Positions 37,019 through 44,410 of a stretch of DNA of 44,410 nucleotides are shown piece after piece. Made by a program: the position numbers and the translations under genes. Position 1 is the first letter of the stretch. The number at the start of each line of letters is the position of its first letter. Under the pieces are notes generated by a model, which saw nothing but the letters and a program-made list of their open reading frames with translations, had not been told where the DNA came from and did no database searches. This DNA is from Anaerolineae bacterium (GTDB lineage: Bacteria > Chloroflexota > Anaerolineae > J102), in assembly GCA_027002405.1 (NCBI GenBank), contig JALWZT010000269.1, positions 1 to 44,410 of the forward strand. The letters run 5' to 3'.

Positions 37019-37132
37019 GTAACATAGCAACCTTCATTGCCGGAACATGCAAGTGACATGACATCCCATGATGCGCCATTTTCGATTAAAAAAACGGAGT
37101 CACACACCATGCACAGAGAGGAGAAATAAGTA

Positions 37133-38539
37133 ATGGCTGATCATGATCTCCGGATTGAGTCCAACTGGGTTGTGTTGCCCGAGCAATTTGATGAAGCGCT
37201 TTTTGTCGGTCGCAAGAAAGAAGTCAGACGCGTCGGAGAAAAAGTCAAACGCTTACAAAATGGTGAAATTATCAAGACCCGGACCATGCGCATCTCGGGC
37301 GAGCGGGGCGTGGGCAAAACCTGGCTTTCGCTCAGATTACATCATGACTTTCGGAAGAAGAACGGGGTTCGCTCGATTTACATTGATTGCGACCAACCTA
37401 TTGGTTCTTCCCAGCCTCTTTCTGCAGGAAATCTGGAATTCCGGGTGGAAGCATTTAACTATCGAGGCCTGTTGGAACTTCTAGTATCACTATCAAAAAA
37501 AATAGGCGCTCTCGTTCCAGTAGAAACCTCAGTTCAGGAACAATCGGGTTGGCTGATTAACAAGCTCACTGCAAGTGATCAGGTGTTAGTTTTATTCCTG
37601 GATGGACTTTTTTCTGTAAATCCCGACTTCGTGTCCTTATTAGAGAATTATTTGCTCGTTCCCTTGCTCTCCTATCCCAAAACCCTTATCGTCATGACCG
37701 GACGCGGTCGGGCGCCCTCATTTATCAATTATTATCTCAATAATGCCGTTATTGAAATCAAATTGGGGCCATTTGAGAAGAAAGAATTAGAAGAATTTTT
37801 TGATCGATTAGCAAAACAAAGTCAATACCGGAGAATAGGAACCCAAGGACAGACCGAACTCGACGAAATCTATCGCGCCAGCGGCGGTTATCCCCGCACC
37901 GCACTCTTGTTGGCAAAGGAGGGTGTAGCGCAAGGGATTGAAAAGGCCGTGAATGCCCTGTTGGGGTTCATTGAAGACGAAATGCAACGGGATGAAATTC
38001 GCCGGCATCTCGAAGCCTTGGTTTTGTTAAACCGTTGGGATCCTGAGTTGCCAGAGGAGGTTGAGTGGGGCATGCGGGATTCCGATTCCCTACTGTTCCT
38101 CAACGCGTATCATTTCTTTGTTCAAACAAAGAGCGATCTTTTGCAACAGGAGCTTGCTCCAGAACACCTGGAGGCGCTTTATGAGGCATTTCAGGAATGG
38201 AAGGGGAAAAAGAACAAATCCTATTTGCGAAAGGTGCGTCAGGAATTGCAAGAACTGCAACTGCTGCGTTGGGAGACGATTCAGGGAGGGAAGCAAGAAG
38301 TACGCGGTTATTTTATCGACGAGGCCATCCGTTATCCCGTCGCCTACGCGCTCTGGCAAAACAACCGAGGGCTTTGGCAATGGCTCCATTTCATGGGACG
38401 GAAACTGTTTGACAGGTGGGCGGAAGTCGATCCTGATCGCTACAAGCCATTGGCTGAAGCCCATGCTAAAGCGATTCCATGGTCGAGAGAAACCAAGCCA
38501 TCCGAAAACTTTGAGCAACCAGGAAGGAGTTCGTCATGA
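37133..38539 (+). CDS. STAND-like P-loop ATPase
   Basis: EALFVGRKKEVRRVGEKV; Walker A ISGERGVGKTWLSLRL; Walker B VLVLFLDGL; sensor TLIVMTGRGR. Confidence 0.8.
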   Translation: MADHDLRIESNWVVLPEQFDEALFVGRKKEVRRVGEKVKRLQNGEIIKTRTMRISGERGVGKTWLSLRLHHDFRKKNGVRSIYIDCDQPIGSSQPLSAGNLEFRVEAFNYRGLLELLVSLSKKIGALVPVETSVQEQSGWLINKLTASDQVLVLFLDGLFSVNPDFVSLLENYLLVPLLSYPKTLIVMTGRGRAPSFINYYLNNAVIEIKLGPFEKKELEEFFDRLAKQSQYRRIGTQGQTELDEIYRASGGYPRTALLLAKEGVAQGIEKAVNALLGFIEDEMQRDEIRRHLEALVLLNRWDPELPEEVEWGMRDSDSLLFLNAYHFFVQTKSDLLQQELAPEHLEALYEAFQEWKGKKNKSYLRKVRQELQELQLLRWETIQGGKQEVRGYFIDEAIRYPVAYALWQNNRGLWQWLHFMGRKLFDRWAEVDPDRYKPLAEAHAKAIPWSRETKPSENFEQPGRSSS

Positions 38540-41500
38540 TCAAAAGCGATATCACGTCGGGCTTGACCAGCCATTTCACCAGCATGTTCGCTTTGCCCTA
38601 TGTAGTCGGAAGAGATGAGGAGCTTGAGACAATCAAAAAAGCATTTGAAGCAGAGAGCCCCCCGCGAGCCTTTTTTATTCTGGGTGAGGGCGGCGTAGGG
38701 AAGACGCGGCTGTTGAGGGCCGCGTTGAAGGTGTTGCGAGAGGAGTTGTGGGAAGATGCGTATGTGGCGGAGAGGGAGGTTGATCTGTATCACACCTTCA
38801 CTCATACCCCCTACGGACTGGCCGACGCCCTGTATCAGGCTGCTTCCTTTTTGGCAGAAACCCGGCTCCAGGAAGTGATGGCACAATTGCAGGGGTTGTG
38901 GGCTGCAGGGGTCGCGGGCGAAAGCGCCAAATTGAGAGAAGAGCATCTCGCGCTCTTTGAATACATGCTGGCGAAAGCCTGTGAGGACCGCCCGGTCATC
39001 TTCGCCCTGGATACCGCGGAACGGTGGGTGTACACATGGATGGGAGAAAAATTCCCCCTACAGCACGTAGCCGACGCATGGGATTGGCTGGGCGATCTGA
39101 TGGCGAAATACGACAATCTGTACTTCATCATCTCCGGTCGCCCTTCCGCAGAGACGTTATGGGAAGATCTGGCGTCAAGACAGGTGACTCGCGAAAGGCT
39201 GGATCTGGGCCCGCTCAACGAAGATGGGGTTTTGGCGTATTTCGATGCCATTCGGGAGATTGCCAGGGAATATCTCGATGACAAGGATGAAAACAAACGA
39301 AGGGATGCAGAAAGAATCCTTCATCAGCTCGATAACGACAATTTTCCGGAAGAGGAACGCAGAAATATAGCAACATGGACCGGAGGTCGCCCCATCCGGC
39401 TTTCGCTGGTGATCGATTTCCTGCTCATGGGCGGCAGTATAGAGGAAATTCTGCGAATCCAAAGCTCGACTGATCCACGCGATTGGGAAGCGATCTACTT
39501 CGAATATCTCGCCAACCGTCATCCGGTCATTTTCGACACGATCCAGGCCTTGGCCCGGTTGCCCAAGGGAGCGACGCCGGAGTTGCTGGCGCGAATTATG
39601 GAATGCGAGGAGCATGAAGCAAAAGAGAGGCTGGAGGCCGTTGAGCGTTACACCTTCACCAAAAAATTGATAACTCCCCGAGATGAAGTGCGTTACTTCC
39701 ACCACGATGAGCTCTACAACTTGCTGAGCGATATACTCCATGAGGATCCGGGTGAACAAGCCCGCGTTGCAGAGATACTCGAGCGCTATTATAAAGACCG
39801 GATCAAAGCTTTACAGAAAGAAATCACTCACGCATTCTTCCAGGTGGAAGAGGTGGGGGATATCTGGTGTCCCGATAGGGAGGAGATGGGGGAACATTAT
39901 CTCACGCGTCACGCCTTAATGACAGAAGATATCTATTACGTTTTGCGAAATGACGTTGAACGGGGTTTGCGATCTCATTTCCGTTATACTCGCAATGCCG
40001 ACCTGACTGGCGACGTAGCGCTGGATCTCGCCCTGCAAGCCGAGATGCTGAATTTTTTCAATGAACCTGGCGCTCCGAAAGTTGACGAGAATTTGCAGAA
40101 AACCATTTATGGCATGTTGGCCATGCGGCCGGTGGTACGGGCCTGGGTGGAAGAGCAGTATGCAAAAGTCATAGAACTGGCTGAAAAACTTCGAAGCGAA
40201 AAGCAATTCATCGACGATAAACAGAATTGCGCTATCCTGGATGTGTGGGAAGCGTATGCCCATATCATGATTGGGGAGAACCTAGATCAAGCAGCGAAAC
40301 TCCTGGCGCATGCCATCGACGAAACTCAATCATTCGAAAAGCGAGATATCCAGGGGAACTTTACTATTTGGCGCGGTAAAGCCATCCTGGCGTTTGCACT
40401 GCGGGTGCAGGGCTATTTGCGAGACAATCAGGGACAATTGGATGACGCCATCCGGGATTATCGCCGGGCCGTGAAGTTGTGGCGGGAAGTCAACCTGTTG
40501 ATGGAGGTTGCGACAACGACAAAAGACCTGGCTTTCAATCTGGGCCGGATAGGGCGCTACGCGGAAGCGGAAGACCTGGCGAACTATGCCTTGGAAATCT
40601 ACCGCCAATTAGGCGCGCCGGGCTTGAATGCCTTAAGCCTCAGCGCCTTCGCTATGATTTATACCGAGGAGCGGCATTATCAGGCCGCCCGAGAGATGGC
40701 GCAACGGGCGCTGAACATCAACAAATGCATTCAGTTTACGCGCGGCCTCGGGCTGGCCGCCCTGGCGGTTTCCGAGGCGACGCGTCTTCATGCCGCGACC
40801 TCCTCTCTTCTCTCCGATGCCGACAGGTTCCAACGCCTGCAGTTGGCCCAACGCTTCGCCCAGCAGGCATTGGAGAAACTCGAGCAGGTCAATGATCGTT
40901 GGTATCGCATCAAGGCACTCATTGAGATCGGTTGCGTTCTCCGAGACAAGGTTCGATACTGTTGTCCCGAGCCCCACCGCAGACCGTGTGAGTGTGACAC
41001 ACGTAGAGTCATGCAGTTCGGTCGGGAGAGCGAGAAGTGGTTGACAATGGCCGTACAGGAGGCGGAGGCATCCGGCGCTTATCGCGTCCTCCTGGCCGAC
41101 GCCCTTGTCAACATCGCCTGGCTCGGGTATTACGCCCATAATGAGGAACTGATTCGTAAAGCGGAAACATCCTTCCTGGAAAAGTTCGCTGAGTTCTTTC
41201 ATTCAGACGCCGGCGTGCCTAACCTGTCTGACAGTGACATAGTCACTGGCGCCGAGAACAAGTCGATCTGGCAATTCATCGGTAAACTGCATGTCATGAA
41301 GGGCGCACTGGCGTATCGAAAATATGAGACGACGGGGGCGGAAGAAGCTTTGGAGGAAACGGGACGGTTGTATACCCAGGCGCTGCAATACAGCACCGTG
41401 CGAGGGGACAATTACGGCGCCCTTCTGGTGGGCAAGCAGTTCATCTTCAATCAACTAAAAACCCTAAACGTTCCACAATTGAAGTCTGTGAGTCGGGGAG

Positions 41501-41622
41501 TGAAGCATGCTGAACAGGAATTCGGATGGCACAATGAGCAAGGGCAAGGCAGTTCGGTCATGAGGCAATTCCTGGAAGACCGTTCTCTCTGGTACGAGGA
41601 GGATGAAAATGGCGGCGATTGA
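38536..41622 (+). CDS. STAND/NLR-like ATPase with TPR-type C-terminal repeats
   Basis: VVGRDEELETIKKAF; Walker A LGEGGVGKTRLLRAAL; Walker B PVIFALDTAE; LYFIISGRPSAE; TPR-like helices YAEAEDLANYALEIYRQLG, YQAAREMAQRALNIN; 4-bp ATGA overlap with upstream gene. Confidence 0.83.
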   Translation: MIKSDITSGLTSHFTSMFALPYVVGRDEELETIKKAFEAESPPRAFFILGEGGVGKTRLLRAALKVLREELWEDAYVAEREVDLYHTFTHTPYGLADALYQAASFLAETRLQEVMAQLQGLWAAGVAGESAKLREEHLALFEYMLAKACEDRPVIFALDTAERWVYTWMGEKFPLQHVADAWDWLGDLMAKYDNLYFIISGRPSAETLWEDLASRQVTRERLDLGPLNEDGVLAYFDAIREIAREYLDDKDENKRRDAERILHQLDNDNFPEEERRNIATWTGGRPIRLSLVIDFLLMGGSIEEILRIQSSTDPRDWEAIYFEYLANRHPVIFDTIQALARLPKGATPELLARIMECEEHEAKERLEAVERYTFTKKLITPRDEVRYFHHDELYNLLSDILHEDPGEQARVAEILERYYKDRIKALQKEITHAFFQVEEVGDIWCPDREEMGEHYLTRHALMTEDIYYVLRNDVERGLRSHFRYTRNADLTGDVALDLALQAEMLNFFNEPGAPKVDENLQKTIYGMLAMRPVVRAWVEEQYAKVIELAEKLRSEKQFIDDKQNCAILDVWEAYAHIMIGENLDQAAKLLAHAIDETQSFEKRDIQGNFTIWRGKAILAFALRVQGYLRDNQGQLDDAIRDYRRAVKLWREVNLLMEVATTTKDLAFNLGRIGRYAEAEDLANYALEIYRQLGAPGLNALSLSAFAMIYTEERHYQAAREMAQRALNINKCIQFTRGLGLAALAVSEATRLHAATSSLLSDADRFQRLQLAQRFAQQALEKLEQVNDRWYRIKALIEIGCVLRDKVRYCCPEPHRRPCECDTRRVMQFGRESEKWLTMAVQEAEASGAYRVLLADALVNIAWLGYYAHNEELIRKAETSFLEKFAEFFHSDAGVPNLSDSDIVTGAENKSIWQFIGKLHVMKGALAYRKYETTGAEEALEETGRLYTQALQYSTVRGDNYGALLVGKQFIFNQLKTLNVPQLKSVSRGVKHAEQEFGWHNEQGQGSSVMRQFLEDRSLWYEEDENGGD

Positions 41623-43063
41623 GCAACTCCGCATCCTCTACGCCCGGCCCGACCACTGGGCCACCGATCACTGCGCCTGCGCGGTGGATGGGCACGCGTT
41701 CTCGCCCGCGCTGGCCGCGCCGCCGACCGCGCCCTGGCGACAGGCGCCCGGGCTGCATCGCGCCTCCTTGCCCCAAGACCACGCACTGCTTTTCGATCCC
41801 CAGGGGGATGCAGGCGTTGTCGTCCTCAACCGGCCCGCGTTCGACCTCTTCCAGGCCTATCGCCAACCCCAGCCGCTCCGCTCCGCATACGCCCGCCAAC
41901 TGGCCCGGCTCCAACTCCTCCAGCCCGCGGACCATGGATCGCCGCGACCCGCTCCCCACCGCCGTCCCGAAATCCTCACCGCCTGGCTGCACATCACCAA
42001 CGCCTGCAACCTGGCCTGCACCTACTGCTTCGTGCGCAAGGACCAGGCGCACATGAGCGAAGAAGTCGGCCTGGAAGCCGTGGACGCGGTTTTCCGCTCC
42101 GCCCGGGCCGATGGCTTCCGCGCGGTCAAGCTCAAATACGCAGGGGGCGAAGCCACCCTCAACTTCCCCCTCGTGCGCACCCTGCACCAGCGCGCCCGGC
42201 AACTGAGCGAGATGACGGGCGTCGGGCTCCAGGAAGTCCTCCTCAGCAATGGCATCGCCCTCACCCCCGCCATGCTCGACTTCATCCGCGAGGCCGAAAT
42301 GACCCTCTCCATCTCGTTGGATGGCTTGAGCGAAGGGCATAATTCCCAGCGCGTGTTCCTCAACGGCGCGGGCAGCGCCGGGCATGTGCGCAGGGGCATT
42401 GATCGGGCCATTGCCCACGGCGTGCACCCCCATCTTTCCATCACCATCACCGCGCACAATGTGGCCTCCCTGCCCGAGACCGTGGCTTTCGCCCTGGAGC
42501 GCGGGCTCTACTTCAACCTGAATTTCTATCAGGAACACGCGCCCGGGCGCTCTCACGAGGCGTTGAAAGCGGAGAACGACCAACTTATCCAGGGCATCCT
42601 GGCCGCTTTGGCCGTCATCGAAGGGAATTTGCCCCCCTACAACGTGTTCACCTCCCTCCTGGATCGCACGAATCTGGCCGGGGCCCACACCCGGGCCTGC
42701 GGCGCGGGCGATAGCTATCTCGTTATCGACCATCGAGGGCGAGTTGCCCGCTGCCAGATGGAGATGGACAATCCGATCACCGACGTTCGCACTCGCCATC
42801 CCCTGGCGGAAATCCGCCTGTTCCAACCGGGCGAGGGGCAGCCCATCTTTCTGGATGTGGATGAGAAGGCGGCATGCGCGACGTGCCCCTGGCGATACGT
42901 GTGCGGCGGCGGCTGCACCCTGATGACCTATCGCGCGCGCGGGCGGGCCGACGCGAGATCGCCCTACTGCCAGGTATATCAGACCATTCTGCCCGAAATC
43001 GTGCGGCTGGAAGGATTGCGGTTGTTAAAATGGGCGGCAGATCCCACTCCACAGCTTATGTGA
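41603..43063 (+). CDS. radical SAM/SPASM domain protein (peptide-maturase type)
   Basis: TAWLHITNACNLACTYCFVRKDQ; KLKYAGGEATLNFPL; SPASM ACGAGDSYLVIDHRGRVARCQMEMD...CATCPWRYVCGGGCTLMTYRARGRADARSPYCQVY; 20-bp overlap with upstream gene. Confidence 0.92.
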   Translation: MKMAAIEQLRILYARPDHWATDHCACAVDGHAFSPALAAPPTAPWRQAPGLHRASLPQDHALLFDPQGDAGVVVLNRPAFDLFQAYRQPQPLRSAYARQLARLQLLQPADHGSPRPAPHRRPEILTAWLHITNACNLACTYCFVRKDQAHMSEEVGLEAVDAVFRSARADGFRAVKLKYAGGEATLNFPLVRTLHQRARQLSEMTGVGLQEVLLSNGIALTPAMLDFIREAEMTLSISLDGLSEGHNSQRVFLNGAGSAGHVRRGIDRAIAHGVHPHLSITITAHNVASLPETVAFALERGLYFNLNFYQEHAPGRSHEALKAENDQLIQGILAALAVIEGNLPPYNVFTSLLDRTNLAGAHTRACGAGDSYLVIDHRGRVARCQMEMDNPITDVRTRHPLAEIRLFQPGEGQPIFLDVDEKAACATCPWRYVCGGGCTLMTYRARGRADARSPYCQVYQTILPEIVRLEGLRLLKWAADPTPQLM

Positions 43064-43163
43064 GAAAGTCGTGAGCTTTACGTGAGCTCATAATGGCAGG
43101 GATTAAGAGAAATTTTGAGGTTCCACAAGGGATTTTCTAAGTGAAGGGCTGGTGATCTCTGGT

Positions 43164-43169
43164 TATAAT
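43164..43169 (+). promoter_or_regulatory. candidate -10 box (TATAAT) upstream of the Band7-like gene
   Basis: Perfect TATAAT about 40 bp before the start codon; no convincing -35. Confidence 0.35.
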
Positions 43170-43209
43170 GGGGGCGAACAGGATAAAGATACCGCACTTT
43201 TGTGGAGGC

Positions 43210-43926
43210 ATGATGAACCGCTCCCTTTCCCAACATATTTCCCATTATCTTTACGGAATAACCGTTCCTCCTGATTACGTTGTGCTGGTCCTGAACAATG
43301 GCAATCCTCAACGATTGGTTGGACCTGGCCAGGCCCAGTTACGATCGATCTGGGAATCCTTCGGCCCTTTCATCTATGTGGGGCCAAGACCCTTTAGCCT
43401 TTTGTTGGAAAATGTTCGGTCGAAGGATGGTATTCCCTTTCAGGTTCGAGTTAGTGGTTATTTTCGGTTCGATCCTCGGAATGCCGCGAGAAACCAAGCG
43501 TTGATTCTTGCCTACCGTTACGGCTATTTTCCCCCTGCACTCAAGGATCGGGTGGCATTTATTGCAGAAGGAGCGGTGCGCTCTGTATTGGGTCACTACA
43601 ATGCCGAAACATTGTGCAAGGGAGAAATTTATCGCACCGCATACTCCGGCCGCATTGTTTCTGTAACCCATCGAGAAGCCCTGATCGAGGGCATTCGATT
43701 CGAACGGGTGCTCACCGTCGCCCAACCTCCTGCTTCTTATGAAATGTTGATGCAATACACACGACTCAATGAAAAGGCGTTGGCAATCTATAAGGACATG
43801 GAAAAAATCAAGGCTTTGACCAACGCTAACATCCAAATCACCCAACTCTTCATGGATGATGGCGTCAAAGAATTTCTTTCTCAACTTGCGAATTCCCTTT
43901 CTTTTCCTCGAGTTAAACTGAACTGA
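43210..43926 (+). CDS. SPFH/Band 7-like protein (start 43210 or 43213, after GGAGG)
   Basis: YGITVPPDYVVLVLNNGNPQRLVGPGQAQL...SKDGIPFQVRVSGYFRFDPRNAAR...VAFIAEGAVRSVLGHYNAETL. Confidence 0.65.
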   Translation: MMNRSLSQHISHYLYGITVPPDYVVLVLNNGNPQRLVGPGQAQLRSIWESFGPFIYVGPRPFSLLLENVRSKDGIPFQVRVSGYFRFDPRNAARNQALILAYRYGYFPPALKDRVAFIAEGAVRSVLGHYNAETLCKGEIYRTAYSGRIVSVTHREALIEGIRFERVLTVAQPPASYEMLMQYTRLNEKALAIYKDMEKIKALTNANIQITQLFMDDGVKEFLSQLANSLSFPRVKLN

Positions 43927-43955
43927 TCCCACATTTGCGTTTACAGGAGGTACTT

Positions 43956-44030
43956 GTGAAAATTCAATCTTCCTCTACAATGCCCTACACTATTCGTTCT
44001 CCGCCGTTTTTGATCTCACCGCCATATTGA
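43956..44030 (+). CDS. small ORF, 24 codons, candidate peptide precursor
   Basis: GTG start 5 nt after AGGAGG; translation VKIQSSSTMPYTIRSPPFLISPPY*; follows the Band7-like stop by 30 bp on the same strand. Confidence 0.5.
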   Translation: MKIQSSSTMPYTIRSPPFLISPPY

Positions 44031-44039
44031 TCCACGAAT

Positions 44040-44115
44040 CCACGATAATCCCAATCCCAATCCTAATCCTAATCCTAATCCTAATCCTAATCCTGATCCT
44101 AGTCCTAATCCTGTT
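44040..44115. repeat. AATCCT hexamer array (GGATTA on the other strand)
   Basis: aatcccaatcccaatcctaatcctaatcctaatcctaatcctaatcctgatcctagtcctaatcctg. Confidence 0.9.
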
Positions 44116-44410
44116 TCTTCAACATAGGCGCGCCGCTGGCCCGGCGTTCGGCCATCCAGCCTTGACGGCCGCTCCAGTCCACATACCACCAGATCAACCC
44201 ATCGGCCAACGTAGGGCCGTAGAGAACCCTGACCCGGGCCCCTGTCGGCACCAACGCGATGCGATCACTAACCGGTTTGTTCTGGTATCCAGGGGTTTTG
44301 CGTAGATTGACCGGGCCGTCGTTGACGTTGACCGCCATGTCCCCAGGTTGGAAGGTCCATTGCCCGGGCACGGGCGTGGGCAGACCGGGGGGCAGGTTGA
44401 CGGTGGGAGG
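44105..44410 (-). CDS. C-terminal part of an SH3-domain (SH3b-type) protein, truncated by the window end
   Basis: Frame open to the edge: PPTVNLPPGLPTPVPGQWTFQPGDMAVNVNDGPVNLRKTPGYQNKPVSDRIALVPTGARVRVLYGPTLADGLIWWYVDWSGRQGWM. Confidence 0.7.
   Translation of the reverse strand, partial: PPTVNLPPGLPTPVPGQWTFQPGDMAVNVNDGPVNLRKTPGYQNKPVSDRIALVPTGARVRVLYGPTLADGLIWWYVDWSGRQGWMAERRASGAPMLKKQD

Noticed and set aside
41558-42826. 422-aa minus-strand ORF
   Set aside because: Antisense to the rSAM/SPASM gene.
43093-43140. 15-aa ORF MAGIKRNFEVPQGIF right after the rSAM gene as precursor peptide
   Set aside because: No convincing Shine-Dalgarno and no leader/core character; weaker than the 43956 ORF.
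44040-44115. GGATTA tracts as true telomeric sequence or chromosome end
   Set aside because: Interstitial, short, at many internal loci flanked by genes; best explained as repeat-module slippage.
44027-44305. 92-aa [24 protein letters not shown]...
   Set aside because: Translation of the AATCCT hexamer repeat running antisense through an SH3-domain gene.

Overview
This 44.4 kb window looks like a bacterial chromosome segment. Gene content and repeat style suggest Chloroflexota, but that is inference. It holds about 25 confident or plausible protein genes separated by unusually long, repeat-packed spacers. Metabolic genes include FabF, FabH, LutA-like, a ferredoxin, a GH31 alpha-glucosidase, an M20 amidohydrolase, a 2-oxoacid:ferredoxin oxidoreductase (alpha plus a beta-gamma fusion), radical SAM, a flippase, an FAH-family protein, an NDP-sugar epimerase, a glycosyltransferase, NYN/LOTUS, ResB-like, uridine kinase, and a fused 2Fe-2S/molybdopterin hydroxylase with a short flavoprotein-like partner. 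The most interesting region is 34.7-44.0 kb. It carries a membrane P-loop-like protein, two STAND/NLR-like ATPases (one with TPRs), a translationally coupled radical SAM/SPASM enzyme, a Band7/SPFH-like protein, and a 24-codon ORF behind a strong Shine-Dalgarno sequence (VKIQSSSTMPYTIRSPPFLISPPY). This resembles a RiPP-maturation system coupled to an NLR-like sensor. The second strong result is two 182-bp copies of a MITE-like element with GTAA-type imperfect termini, each flanked by its own perfect 8-bp target duplication. The spacers are mosaics of a few interchangeable repeat modules with a recurrent outward-reading edge motif (CTGYTCCGTAAATAG). That motif supplies the stop codon of two unrelated genes. 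No tRNA, rRNA or CRISPR array was found.
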